Shown piece by piece: positions 1-12,009 of a DNA stretch of 64,000 nucleotides (the first letter of the stretch is position 1; each line of letters opens with the position of its first letter). The notes beneath the pieces are model-generated. The model ran no database searches. It had not been told where the DNA came from and saw only the letters and a list, made by a program, of their open reading frames with translations. Origin of the DNA: Massospora cicadina (Eukaryota > Entomophthoromycota > Entomophthoromycetes > Entomophthorales > Entomophthoraceae); NCBI GenBank assembly GCA_022478985.1, contig JAKSZP010014463.1, positions 186,001 through 250,000 of the forward strand, read 5' to 3'. The position numbers and the translations under genes are program-made.

Positions 1-1155
1 GCCATATCCCAAGGTAGCAAACAGGGTTGGTTGATGGAGGTGATTCAAATGCAGGATTAGTGGGTTGTTCCTTCGTGGGGGCTATGGGGTTTGAGTGTTG
101 TGGCCCAGCCGTTATGGTACTTGCCTAGGAGGATTATTTCCATTTTTTGTTGAGCGAAACATTGCTCACAATGGAATACTCTTCCATGGTGCTTTCCAGC
201 TGTCAGGCATCATTATTATTAGCTATACATTCCATGCAGTCATCCGCAAAGGCTAGTATCTTGACTGTTGGTTGACCTTGTTCAGTTATGCCCAAGAGGC
301 GTGAGTCAACGATGCAAAGGAGAGGATCAATATTTAATTTATATAGCTTTGGACTGAGGGGGTCCCCTTGTTTGAGCCCTCTGCATGGTGTGATCTTGTT
401 AGTCAGAAAGCCAGGGCCGCATACAGCTATGGATGCGGACTCTGTAAGAAACATTGCCCAGTTTATGAATCTGGGTGGGAGTTTGAAGGCGTTTAGTCAT
501 TCCTTCAGGTACAGCCAACTAGCGCAATCATATGCCTTCTCCTGGTCTAGGAATACCAGGGCTCCAATTGCTTTGGACTGGCATATGTTTGCGATGGAGT
601 GTATATTGGTCCATATTGAACGCCCTGGTATGAACCCAAACTGATTGGGCGACAGAACATTGGAGGCTATTGTGCCTAATCTGGTGGCTAAAATTTTTGT
701 TATTAGTTTTGTATCTGTGTTAGAAAGTGCAATTAGGCGCCAGTTGGCCAGACCCAGTTTGTTTCCTTTTTAAACAGGGTTATGACATAGGAGTCCTGGC
801 ACCAGGTAAAAGGCGTGTCTCCAGCAGGCACTGGTTCATTGATTCCAAGAGGAGGGGTGCGATTTGCTTGAAGTATTTTTTGTAAAATTCATAAGTTATC
901 CCATCAGGCCCAGGGCATTTCCTACATGGTGCACCGCAGACTGTGTCCCAGAGCTCCTCCTGTGTGATTAACTTAGGAAGTCTTAGTCTGGTGGTGTGAT
1001 TTGTATTTTAGCGGTATGTATAAAATTTTTTTAATATTTTGGGGGTCAGTTGGGGTATTGCGGCATAGTTTGGTGGAGTAGCGGTTTACTTCCGCCTTAA
1101 CCACCTCTGGGTTGGTTTCCACAGTGCCATCTCCTTTGCGGACCTGTGTGCACAT
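1..1155 (-). pseudogene. LINE reverse transcriptase fragment
   Basis: Read on the minus strand, about 955-825 gives PGPDGITYEFYKKYF, the start of a LINE RT domain. Near 650 follows FIPGRSIWTNI, then LVFLDQEKAYDCASW near 560, GLKQGDPLSPKLY near 370 and the catalytic AFADDC near 240. The order and spacing match LINE RT motifs, and the FADD box is intact. A linker from 1155 to 973 precedes the domain. Frame changes between about 820 and 480 make this a pseudogene; the thumb and C-terminal parts lie beyond the left edge. Confidence 0.85.
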
Positions 1156-1739
1156 GGGATGGTTGCCGTGGGAGTGAAATTGGCGGAAGAAGTATGTAAA
1201 GTAGGTTTCACCTTCTTTTTTGTTTTTAACTTTTCTTAAAACTTTGATTCTGTGCTGGTGTTTGAAGATGAGGGCGTTTAGGCAGGCGGATATTTCCGCC
1301 TATTTACGCCCCAAGTTGGAGCTTTAACTGGACTTTGGGGTGTTGAGTTTGAGGTGGTCCAGTTCTGCCAAGGTGCGCCTGATTGTGGATGTATCAGCGG
1401 TGTACTTATACAAGGCGTATGGCAAGTTTTATTAATTAATTTGACTTTGAAATTTTCCCATTATGTTATGGGGTTTGATACGTATGGAGTTATAAATTTG
1501 GTATATGTGGCCTCGTTTTCAACCCAGTCGGATATTTCAGGCAATTTTATATTTTCCATGTGTAACTTCCTCCAGTTTTACGCCTGTGCGAGAGTTTGGG
1601 TTGGTGAAAGCTGCGCCAAAACAAGTCAGTGGTTGGATAAGTTTATCTTTTTGGTTGAGAAGTTGGAGATGTTCAAGTGGTGGGTTTTTGGAATAAGAAT
1701 GAAATTGATAGAGCTCATTGAAATGAGCGATCCCTCACA

Positions 1740-2255
1740 TATGTTGGGCTAGTCATGTGGGGGAGAAGTGGTGACCCAATGGGGAGTATCATACAGACTG
1801 AGTGATGTCTTCATTGCTCAGAATTTGATGTGCCCAGGGAATATCCCCTGGGGCTAGGCCATTGGTCCATGTCAGGGTCAGCCTAGCAGTGGAAATCGCC
1901 TAATAGAATGGTGTCCGGTGGGAGGGTGAATGTTGGGATGGTCTCAAGGAATTGTTTCCTCTCAACTGTGGTGCATGGTGCATAGATGCCTGCTATCAAA
2001 ATTGTGTCATCTTGGCATACAATCATTGCTATCAGGATGCAGCCATGTAGATATTAAAACAAGTTAATGATTGTAATTTTTTTGTGATATGGATGACCAC
2101 CCCACAGTGTGATGTCCATACTAATTGGGATGGTTAGACCCTGTCTGACAAGGATCCCTCTTTCCCCTGTAGACAGTGGGTTTCTTGATTGGCCAAGATA
2201 TCTACAGGGGGTTTCCATGGGAAGTTCAGCTTTTTGGTTTGGGATGATTAAGCCC
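1740..2255 (-). pseudogene. LINE APE-type endonuclease remnant
   Basis: The minus strand shows the endonuclease signatures QETH (about 2200), IYAPCTTVERKQF (about 1980) and LLGDFH (about 1895), equivalent to the catalytic glutamate block and the LGDFN block of APE-like LINE endonucleases. These pieces lie in different frames with stops between them. The position between ORF1-like sequence and RT supports the call. The C-terminal SDH block is not clearly readable. Confidence 0.65.
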
Positions 2256-3700
2256 TAGCTCCTGCGATGCTTAGCATCCCTATTAACATTGAGGTGCCCG
2301 CGGTGCCTTGGGAGCAGTTGGGAGGGCCATCTGGCCTTATCCTGAGTACACCATTTCTGGTACATGTTCCGTGTACTTGAGCCTGTTCTGCCTGTGCAGT
2401 TTTTTGATCCCTTATCCTTTGCCATATTTTGTGCAGGTCTTGCTGTTGGGTGGGTTTGAGTTGGTCTCTTCCACTTGTGACTCATGGTGGTCTGGAGCGG
2501 TGTGCTTATTGCTTTCAGTGGTTTCAAGGTTTAAATTTGTAGATGTGGGTCCCACATTTTCGCCAATAGTGGAGCTGAATTGTCTGGCTAATTTCTCTTG
2601 ATTAGTATCATATGGTGATTCAGTCAAATTGTTGAGAATTTTTTTATCTTAGGTATTTTGACCTGATTGGTTGGCTTGGTTCATTTCATCTATGTCCTCC
2701 TATTTGGCTGGGGGTGATGGAGGAGGCCGCAAGTGATGCAGCCATGGCCGCTTCCCATTTGTGGGCCTTATGTGCCATTTTGCGCACTTTAGGTGTAACT
2801 TGGTCTATGAGAATGTATTGCCCATCCTCTCCCCAGAGGAAGGCTTGGTTGATGTCAGTTATTTTGCCAAAGTCTTTGCTATCCTTCTCTATGTTGTTGT
2901 CGCAGAAGTCTGGGACTATTATGCATTCCTTCATGGGGCATGCGTGCACCTTATGCCCCAATGCGCTGCAGTGAATTCAGATTGGCAGTGCGCTTTACAG
3001 TGTGATGTGGAATATCTTTGACATGCCCCCATCTGGGAGGTGAAACACTGCTGTGCGCGGGATTTTTTGAGGTCCTCAGCCACCTCGTGGAGTGGGTTAA
3101 TCATGTCTATCGCCTTACCTGTTCACAGGTTTGGCATCAGGTGAAAAAACTCTAGTTTGAATTGCTTGATCTCTCTGCAGCTGGTAAGTTCAGCTTGAAG
3201 CTCTTTCTCAATTACTTTGTGGAGAAGGTTGGTTAGGAGCGATTTGAAGTAGATAGACAAAGTGCTTGCTTTTCTCCATCTGGTGCACGTGGTGCACACA
3301 ATTCTTTTGCTTTCAGGGAGGTAAATTTCAACGCTGACTTTTGCAGCAGTATCTGCATCTTCTTCAGTTTCGAATCCCATGTTAATCCAGCCGCAGTGGA
3401 TTGTGTGGGTGGTAACATACACCACGTGGGGAAAAAAGGAGGCCTTTTCCTCGCCCACTTTCTCTCACAGAGTTGGAGAATCCACTCCTAGGAAGAGTCA
3501 GAGCCCGTGCTCTACATGTGATAGGGGTTGGGAATATTAGATTTCCATGTACAGGTTATGTTTAGTGGTGAACTCCACAAACCAGGATGGTTTCTAAGTC
3601 TATGGTTTTTTGATGGCATTGGTTCATGGTCCCCCCAGGGCGTTTCTTGCCTTTTGGCGCACCATTTTGCACATTGCCTGTTATTATTTTCGCCCACTTT
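2255..3700 (-). pseudogene. LINE ORF1-like region with decayed zinc knuckle
   Basis: Open minus-strand stretches lie at 3697-3512, 3458-3123, 2961-2686 and 2627-2255, in shifting frames. At about 2980-2945 a CSALGHKVHAC segment gives the C-x4-H-x4-C part of a CCHC zinc knuckle; the first cysteine cannot be read in the same frame. The final part is rich in T, N, P and S. Location upstream of the endonuclease fits an ORF1 nucleic-acid-binding protein. Assignment rests mainly on position and the partial knuckle. Confidence 0.45.
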
Positions 3701-3749
3701 AAATTTAATTTATTGTTATCGTCCATTTCTCCTGCGTGATTATTAAATT

Positions 3750-5355
3750 CTGCTGTTTGATTTGAATCTTAGTAACTAATGTGATCGTTACTGGAATAAA
3801 AAATGACACTAGAAACTTCTATATAACTTATTAAGCTGTTCAAACTGCGTGAGAGCTCCAGTTTGATCTCCAGGATACCACCTTTATTATGGGTTATTTC
3901 AACTGCTGGTCAAATGATACAACTTATTACTAGACACTAACATATCAATGCTAACACCATATAGAATTTTTGGTTCTCAAAGCAGATAGAGGATAATATT
4001 ATCCTCTCTCTTTTTATTCTTCCAGTATAACTCGCATGAAATGGCCACATATACACCAGGATACATTATCAATGACCCTGATAGATAACATTCTCCATTA
4101 GTTACTTTATAGCCCAGAAAATCCAGGTTTTTGCTACTGTGGTGCAGATTTCAGAACATCTTTTAGTAATGATTACCCTGCTCAATTGACTTTCCATAGA
4201 CTTAACTACACTGGAATATGGTAAGTATTGATATGAATCCAGAGAGAAGTTCTTAAAGTGAATGTCCCAACAATCATCGTTACCCCATATGCTGTGCCCA
4301 TTTTGCAAAGAACCTGTATTAACATGGGGACTGCTGAAACAACAAATTACAGCTGCTGAAAAGTGGATTTCTACTCACTGACACCATGCATCTAAGGTGA
4401 CAGCTACTGCCTGCAACTGTCATGGAGCGTGCTGATAGTAATAAGACTTTCCTGGAATAAGGATTTTTGAACACCCAAAGCACCAACCAGAGTACCTTTG
4501 GTGCAGCCATCCATAATGTAGAGTCTAAATTATTTAGGACAGTTTCTAACATCAGCCATGTATTTCTCAAAATTGGAAATCGTATTCACCAAATGTTCAG
4601 TTAAATGATTAAACTCACAAATATTAACTGGATCTCTGATGGTTTTCAATAACTAGAATAGTGTAAAGGAAAAGATGGAGCGACAGTGATACCTGTCAGG
4701 GTCCACTTCCTTATAAGCTCATAAAAAATAGGGAACAGAAAATATTACATATGTTACCTGGAATACTTATGCAATCTGACTATGGAAGATCAACATTTTA
4801 AAAAACTTGATGACGCTGGATCAATCTCAGCCTGGCCAGCCAACTTAGGCTTAAATTTGCCACCAAATTATCCCTCCTAGCGTGATTTTACTTGTCATAT
4901 TGGTGATGCTTCATCCAACAGCCAACTGAATGTGCCCATGGCCAGGCTACATATAGCTGGTCCCATTGAGTAGGAAAGGGGTTGATTGGGTACATACCTA
5001 CCAGTAATGGGCTCACAATTGCTGGAGACAAAGGAAAATGGCAGTAGGCTTCCAGGCCCATAACTGACTTAATTAATTTATTTTTGCCAGATTTCAATTT
5101 ATTTATCAATAGAACTTAATCTGGCAGAGATAACGTCTTGAAGAGGAGTTACTGATGGCCTTCTGCTGGCAATGCCCTTAATTGTCGCCACTTTCTCAAA
5201 ACACCCAAATTTCTGTATTAACTAATGGGTGGTTAGCATGGGGGGAACACGCGATTTTGAAGGGGTACTCTATCATCCACCTCTCATTTGCCACATGAAG
5301 TAAGTTTCTCTTGGTGAAAAAGAGGATAGTAGTTGGCTTTCTCCCCTTATGGGTA
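3750..5355. other. Unassigned decayed sequence
   Basis: No gene or recognisable transposon domain. Short minus-strand open stretches (4102-4308, 4319-4570, 4888-5109) show no motif I recognise and are interrupted. The sequence is probably old transposon debris between the LINE and the B1 LTR. Confidence 0.4.
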
Positions 5356-6470
5356 TTTTGGTATTTCAGTATGCCTATACAATCTGTTTCATTAGATTAA
5401 AGTAATCTGCTTGCCTCTAGGGATGAACCCTTTAGTAGATGTGAAAGTTTTCACTTTAGATGTTAGTTATTTTTTGTGAAACTCCTTCAGAATATTAACA
5501 CAATAAATTGAGATTTAATCCTAACAGATTGCTAGTGTTTGTCAAGGGCAATCCCCAACAGTGTATTTTACTATATAATTTTATTATTTTTTTAATAATT
5601 AGTAATCTAGTTATATTAGTTGATCATAGTTTGTCGCTGATTGACTAAGGGATTTATAATTAATTGCTGAGGCGTCATCAATGCTTCTAGTAGAAACTTG
5701 CGCTTTTTCCTTTAAAGTAGCTTGGCCTGCTGTTAATATGTAAAAGGTCCCTTTACCTAAGCAGGTTGCAATCCTAATTAAGGGAAATCACTAAAGTTTG
5801 AGTGAAGATGTGGGGACACATTTGTCAATACAACTAGAAGGGGTCGCATTTCTAGTTAGTGGTGGAATTTGACTAAGCTGATGAGAAAGATCCTTGTGGG
5901 GTGCACCTTCAGAGAGCTAATCCATCAGCAACAGCTGCTGTTTCCAAATGAAAGCCAACATAAGAGTTGGGTGTCAGACTCCCTATAAATTATCTTGATT
6001 TTAGGTAAATATAGAAGACTCATGAAGATATTTTCAACTAATATACCATTGAAGACTTAAATATTTAACTGTTTTATATTTAGTATATTTTTACTCTTAA
6101 GATTCGAGTTAAAGGATAAGATATCCTTTGTAAATATTGCTTGTAAGGTTCTCCAAGACTCCTGAATAAAGAGAGGAAAGTAAAAAAGCGCCTTTATACT
6201 AGAAGTTGCCAACTCTAGAGAAAGAGTTGAAGGGATTTGATTTCCTTGTTGTCTAGATAGTATATCAGAATCTTCAAGTAATATAAGGAAGAGAGATAGC
6301 AACAATCTATCGTTGAGAACAATAAACAAGTTGTCTGTGAAATATCAACTGGGACAGTGGTTTTAATATCAAGTCACCCAGTCAATTTCTATATTGATAA
6401 TCTGTTTTAGCGCATAAATAAGAACCTGTGAAGTAGACTTAAGAGCTATAGTGAAAAAGCATGGCTAAAA
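5356..6470 (+). repeat. 5' LTR of B1
   Basis: Homologous by eye to the B2 LTR (33756-34809) and the split B3 LTR (49855-50586 plus 62849-63482). Shared blocks include AAAGGTCCCTTTACCTAAGCAG near 5739, GATGAGAAAGATC near 5880, AATCCATCAGCAACAGCTGCTGTTTC near 5920 and AACCTGTG near 6424. A mutated primer site, TTGTTGAGCACTACTGTGG, follows at about 6470. Confidence 0.6.
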
Positions 6471-6559
6471 AGGGCACATTTGTTGAGCACTACTGTGGTG
6501 ATTGATTTTTCATGTTAAAACTATAGGTAAAAATATCAACACAATGTTGTACAAAAATA

Positions 6560-7720
6560 ATTAAAAAGTTGTGGGAAGAATTAAAACGGCTAACAAAAAT
6601 GCACTGAGCTTGGCATTACAAGTTTATCTTGCCACTTTGGATAAGCAAGTGATGAAATCAAAGGAGGAAATTGAGCATGTCAGAAAGGTCAATAATGATC
6701 TTTAAAGGGATGATCACTTAATCAAAATTAAAGGAGAACAAGTTTATCACAGAAATATTATTTAAAGTTGAATGAAAAAGGAATAGAAATTGCTTTCACC
6801 GGATTCAGGGAGACATAGCAAAGATTCAAAAGCTTTTTAATGAATTCAAAAAATAACATGTGTGAATGCTCTCAGATGGAGGTGAATGGAGTTGATAAAG
6901 AGACACATGAAAATATATTTTGGAAATTACAAACCTTGAGATCTATTCCTGGAGCTTTTGCAACAAAAATTGGAGATGGCTTCCAAAAATACACCTAATG
7001 TTAGTAAGGTTGCTGGGCAGGAATCTCCTGCCACCATAGAAACTGAAGAATTTTAGATTACACCTAAATTACCTATGTTTCACCAGGATAATACACCGTT
7101 ATTTTTACACTTATAAAAATATGCTGATGTTTGGATATGGGGACTGACAGAAAGCAGTAACTGTGATGAACTGCTTAGGAACTATTTGTCAGAATCTGTT
7201 GTTGCCCCATATCAACAGGGACATTTTGAAGTACAATGACGCTAAAGAAGCCATAATGACTGAGTTTGGTAGCCCTAAGCGGATGGCTAACCAAATACAG
7301 GAGTTTATGGGAATCCAGTTTAAAAAGGATAAAACATTGGCTTATTTTGCCAACTTATTTTACCAATATTTTCAAATAATGGCTGGTGCAAAAGTATTAT
7401 CAGATTTAGATGCACACATAGCAATGAAAGCGATGCTGTGGCCCTACTAAAAATTTGTACCAAACGATGGAGTTGGCGCTGGCTAGCCAAAAATCCACAT
7501 CACATATGCTAGAGTATCTCAAGATTCTAGGAGAAACATATGAGGCACCTAATCAAATCTTCAAAGCCATTCTTGACAGAATTCAGAATACAGTGAAATT
7601 CGCTGAGCCTATTAAGAAACACCAGAATCAGATAATAATGGGAAATAATACAAAAGACTGAAACAAGCAGATAGAACCCAAATCCGCTGCTACCAATCTG
7701 GAATACTTGGGTACATAGTC
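6560..7720 (+). pseudogene. B1 gag remnant
   Basis: An N-terminal charged segment (KSKEEIEHVRKVNNDL, about 6657-6705) recurs in B3 near 63660. The best open parts are 7163-7450 and 7455-7661, encoding a capsid-like helical protein with FGSPKRMANQIQEF and KDKTLAYFANLF segments, similar in layout to the gag of E (59201-58968, -) and the B2 copy at 10260-10922. It would form the particle shell that packages element RNA. Stops interrupt it at several places, and no intact zinc knuckle is visible. Confidence 0.65.
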
Positions 7721-8039
7721 CCACAATGGCAGGATAAAAAGCCTAGAGAGCAAGTTACTCTGGTACATCAAAATGAGAAAGAACTGGTCAAGATTGTAAA
7801 AAGGACCAGTTTTATAGATATGAAACAATATAGCACTGTGATTAAACCTGTCCTCCATGATATATTTAAAGATGAATGGATATTTCTGATTTATTCATAT
7901 ATGAAGACTCTTCTGATCCGCTCTACCTTGTGTCTAATTTGAATGTAAATGCAATTACACTACCCAAAGCAAAAGGTATAGACCCCAAAATCATGAAAGA
8001 AGTTGCTCGGCTATACATTTTTCAGTTGGTGGAATTAGT

Positions 8040-8580
8040 CAGAACGTGAAAGAGTGGAAGAATTTCCCAAAATGTCACTTAATGAAGCAGGCGTTTTTAC
8101 CCTATTGGCATGATCAAGGATTTTTTCCTATTTTGTCTGCGCAGTCAATTCATTTAATAAATTCAGCAAATAAAGCCATTATTCACTCAGTAAACACTTT
8201 TTTGCAATACTCTGCCTGTATGTATGCGGACTTTATAATCAAGCAATTAAGAGTATGGGTGATAATTGAAAGGGATGCACCTATTAATATCGTTTTTTTT
8301 TAACTTTGTGAGGTGAATGAAATCTTTTCTGCCAGATTTAGAGCACCAGAATGAATATGGATTTGCTGAACTGGATACCACAACATCTTGTAAAACATAC
8401 AGTGCACTACCATATTGGTTCAGATCGCTGGTGGTATCAGGTCCTGCCATAGTGTTGGCAACTCATTATTATGACATACTCTTCTGGATAAAATTCCTGA
8501 GAAAGTATGGTGTCAAGTGCGATTTTGATGATAACACCATGAATATTTGGACAAACCCATTACCCTTGGTATATCAGTAG
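8040..8580 (+). pseudogene. B1 aspartic protease remnant
   Basis: The open stretches 8046-8303 and 8317-8580 match the protease region of E (about 58040-58340, -). The expected DTGAPINI active-site loop reads ERDAPINI (8268-8276 holds ERD), so the catalytic aspartate motif is lost. The C-terminal half keeps YDILF..FLRKYGVKCDFDDNTMNI, the usual end of a retropepsin before the RT linker. The protein is clearly non-functional. Confidence 0.6.
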
Positions 8581-9189
8581 AGAGGAGAGACTCATCTGAC
8601 TAAGAAAAATTACTATTTTAAATCTAATTTATAATGACGGCATAATTTTTTATCAAGGCAATTTGGTTGGAGGAAAAAGCAAGGAAATGCTAAAGGATAT
8701 TCTTGAAAACCGTGGAATATGTCAAGGATGAAAATAATGAATACCATTTCACCAGGAACACAAATCATGGTCAACAGAATTAATTCTAGAAATTCTGATA
8801 ATTGTATGGAAAAGTCATTGTCCCATAGAGAAAATCATGACTAAAGCCTTAGGTAATTCCAAAGATTATAAAGCCAGGACAAGGTAAAATTTGAGTACTG
8901 TTGGCCTATCTGAGAAAAAAAGCAGATAAAAGTGGAAAAATATCAAGTCATCACAGTTGTGCATCTAATCCCAATGGCAGACAACAGAGAGTTCTATGAC
9001 TTTGGAACATTAACAGAGAAGTGATTACTGGCAGATGCTGCCAAAAGCATTAACGTACCAATCACTTGTGAGCAACTGTCTGAGTTATCAGAATGACATC
9101 AGGAGGAAGTGTTACAACTATTTGATAAATATTGTGTGATATTTGCCCAATAAGAACATGACCTTGGGTGTGCTAAAATGTGATTCATA

Positions 9190-9600
9190 GGGTTTACATT
9201 ATGGAATATCCACAATACAAATGTAACTCATCTGCCAGTCCAAGATGCTAAAGCAGTAGTCAGTGAAGAAATAATTAAACTGGTTGAGAATGGGCTCCTC
9301 ATACCCTTATCATGTATATGGGCAAGTTTGACCCTTATTGCGAAGATAAAAGGATGGATCAAATTAAGTGGTGATTGATTACTGATAGTTAAATAAAACC
9401 ACTAATAAGGATTCAAATCTACTGTGAGGATCAATGATATTTGTTGGAAATCCATTATTTTTTGCTCAATGATTCTATGACAAAGAAGCCTGGTAATCAA
9501 ACTTGAAGCTGAATGAGTTACATGGCAAGTATATTTTATTTTAAAGGGTTTCAAGTCACCGTTTATGTCCCATCAACTAGAGTATCCGTCCTATGGTAAG
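9190..9600 (+). pseudogene. B1 reverse transcriptase N-terminal fragment
   Basis: Decayed plus-strand RT start: an E-I-I-K-L-V-E-N-G-L-like segment near 9270, a KKDG-equivalent near 9345, and a phrase equivalent to the FQ..MPHGL block near 9560-9590. Sequence similarity to the beginning of the B2 RT (24000-24360) supports it. Coding similarity ends abruptly at about 9600, before the YxDD box. Confidence 0.5.
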
Positions 9601-10190
9601 TATGGCGAGATAAACTTATTGAAGTCAAATACAAAAATAAAATATAGAAATAGTGACGTAGCTTTATTATAGTAAATTGGGTTTTTATATTCTCACTTAA
9701 CAATATAAATCCTAGAAGGGAAAGGATTGTTAACATTATTAAGGGGATACCATCTGGAAGGGAGGCTCTTGTTCAGGCGATGCATTCCAGACGTTTATGA
9801 TGCCTTTGTATCATTATTTTTATAGGGCAAAACTAGTGAGTTAATACCCAAGTAAAATGATACAGGGGGTCTCTTAGGTTGATCATTCTGCAGCTTCTTG
9901 ATTTTTACCCTTTTTCAGGTTCATCTTAATTTGCTGCCTCAAGTGCCACTTTTAGTAGTGGTCACCTGACCTACTGAGGATCTGTCATTTCAATTAAGTA
10001 GTAATTAACTTTGGGATATTTTAGCCTCAGTTTAATCTTTCAGAATTTTCTAAAGTCGATTTAATCTGTGCCACCTGTCTATTTCTCCAAAAACTCATTG
10101 AGATAATCCCATCAATTCCTTCTTGGGTTTTGGCGTCAATTCAGCTAAGGGAGTCAAATTAGGCGATATTCTTCAAATAATGTCCAAAAT
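9600..10190. other. Unassigned spacer between B1 and B2
   Basis: No open frame of note, no LTR similarity and no primer-binding site. It separates a truncated B1 RT from a truncated B2 gag, so it may contain a deletion junction or another decayed element. I see nothing I can name. Confidence 0.4.
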
Positions 10191-10922
10191 CAGGATATCT
10201 GACAGAGACATAGTGCATATGCTAAGTGCTTAGAAGAACTCAAAAATTACAAATTTTATTGCACCATGATGGAGGTAGATGAAGCTGACAACGAGATCCA
10301 TAAAATTCTAGCTGGGAAAGTAAAAACGGCAAGAAAGATTCCTGGAGATTTCACTGCAATTTTAGGATGACTCCCAAAACTACATCTTCCATAAATCAGG
10401 TTGCTTAGCATGAATCTCCTACCACAGTAGCAACATAAGAAGTTCAGAGTATGTTGAAATTACCTATGTTTCACTGGGTTAACGCACCAGATTTTTTAAC
10501 CTAAAGAAATGATGATGTTTGAATAAAGCGACTGACAAAAATTAGTAACTGAGATGAACTGCTTAGACTTTGACTATCAAAATATGTTGTGGCCCATCTC
10601 AATGGAAACGACTGAATGTACAGTGACGCCAAAGAAGCAAATAATGATTTTGTTTTGTAGTCCTACATGGATGGCTAACCATAACCAGGATTTAGGATAG
10701 TTCAACTTAAGAAAGATGAAACCTTAGCCTGCTTTCATCAACCATATTTTACCAGGAATAACATATGGTGGCTGGTGCAAAAGTATTATTGAAATAAAAG
10801 CAGGTTTAGCAATGGAAGTGGCTCTTTGGCCCTACAGAGATCTGCACTGAGCTATGATTAAAACATTCGCAAACCAAAATTCCACGTCACAGATGATAGA
10901 TTATCTCTAGATGCTAGGAGCA
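10190..10922 (+). pseudogene. B2 gag, left part
   Basis: Parallels the B1 gag DNA from about 6840 to 7530 block for block: GATGGAGGT, AATCTCCT, TTACCTATGTTTCAC, AGTGACGCCAAAGAAGC, ATGGATGGCTAACC and GGCCCTAC. Frames are broken by numerous stops. The copy is cut at 10922 by C1 and resumes at 22262. Confidence 0.6.
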
Positions 10923-11369
10923 TGTCAAGAAAGTATCTATAACTCTCCAGTTTCCTGCGTGGTGGTGCTTGGAGCACAGGACCAACGCAAGGGAACTTGT
11001 TGTCAGTGTGGACATAAAGGTAGACCAACAGAGGGAGCTGGAGCTACAGCGACATAGGGTAAGGGTGGTTAGTATGGTACACAAAAGGAGGGATCAAGCT
11101 AAGAGCAAAACTTGGTTGATTCCCAAAGTGTCTTTCATATCCAAACTTTGAACAGGGCTAGTGTGCAAGAGTGTCCTGGGTTGGAGGGAAACTTGGCAGG
11201 CCCGCTGTGTACCTGATGCCACAATAATTTTAAACCAAAAAATTTGGCTAATTTGATGTGAGACCTCCTTAGGAATATTTGCACTGGTATGCCCAAGTCA
11301 ACATAAAATGAACTGTAAAATGAACGGGGTGTTTATTATGGGAAGATGACAATTAATGAGGAAGTTAGG
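10923..11369 (-). repeat. C1 3' LTR, outer part
   Basis: Starts TGTCAAGAAAGTATCTATAAC and matches 21369-21815 in the other C1 LTR, including CACAGGACCAACGCAAGGGAA, GAGGGAGCTGGAGCTACAGC and GGTGTTTATTATGGGAAGATG. It is interrupted at 11369 by element D and resumes at 16693. Confidence 0.8.
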
Positions 11370-11963
11370 TGTCAAGGTAAAAAGTGACATTATTGGAATT
11401 CCTGAGATTACAGATATTGTCAATCAGATCAATAGGATATGTGATGAAATTAGATTGAATAATCGCATATCAAATGAATGAGTGTAGTAAAAATTAGTGG
11501 GTCAATTAATTGCACCAAAACGAATTATGATGAGACTGAGATGATTCCCACTGCCTCTCAAAATCACATGCAAGTTGCAATCCCATAAGCTCCAGGGAAT
11601 AATAGTGCACTGTTTAAAATCAATTAAGCTTAGTTAAGTCCAGGAAGTTGGATGGTATATGAAACCATGGCATTCATTTGGATAATCTTTACAGTCAATA
11701 AAAATATTCTTATAATGCAAACACTATTAAGGTTATTTACTAAAGTGTTATCAATACCGATCTACCACCTCAGCCTACAAGAAACTCCCTTCTAACTTTT
11801 CCCTTTTAACGCATGTCTTTAAGCAACTCCCATATCAGCTTACTCACCATTCCTTATACCTGAATACCTCTAGTGTCCTTGTCATACTTGGCTAAACCAC
11901 TTGGTTATGATAACTCATGGTTAGCTACTCCCAACCAGGTCAGTAGTACACCAGTCCCTGACA
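11370..11963 (+). repeat. D 5' LTR
   Basis: 594 bp, direct repeat of 16103-16687; TG...CA ends. The sequence just after it is ATTTGACCGCCGCC, not a TGG-type tRNA primer site. Confidence 0.85.
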
Positions 11964-12009
11964 ATTTGACCGCCGCCATTTACAATAAATATTCCACCGC
12001 GTTTTATCA

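Larger units (their letters stand above)
1..3700 (-). mobile_element. LINE (non-LTR retrotransposon), 3' part beyond window
   Basis: On the minus strand the order is an ORF1-like region (about 3700-2255), an APE-type endonuclease (about 2250-1740), a linker, and a reverse transcriptase running off the left edge. This ORF1/EN/RT order is that of an APE-class non-LTR retrotransposon; Tad1-like elements are the usual fungal representatives, but clade assignment is inference. There are several frameshifts and stops, so the copy looks dead. The 3' end, tail and target-site duplication lie outside the window. The 5' boundary is uncertain: minus-strand coding resemblance fades near 3700. Confidence 0.8.
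5356..9600 (+). mobile_element. Ty3/gypsy element B1 (5' half)
   Basis: A degraded 5' LTR (5356-6470) is followed by a decayed primer-binding site, gag, protease and the beginning of RT, all on the plus strand. Similarity to B2 and B3 is recognisable across LTR, gag and protease. The element stops near 9600 inside RT; neither the rest of pol nor a 3' LTR follows. Stops and shifts occur throughout, so it is an old copy. The LTR start was set by aligning with the start of the B2 LTR at 33756. Confidence 0.7.

Noticed and set aside
1354..1752. 132-codon plus-strand frame overlapping the LINE
   Set aside because: Antisense to decayed LINE linker/endonuclease sequence; no motif of its own.
4888..5109. 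73-codon minus frame with many aromatic residues
   Set aside because: No recognisable family, no repeat partner, and the surrounding sequence is interrupted.
5223..5300. Possible SINE head (GGGTGGTTAGCATGGGGGG) upstream of the B1 LTR
   Set aside because: Box A is imperfect and no box B follows at the right distance; no target duplication seen.
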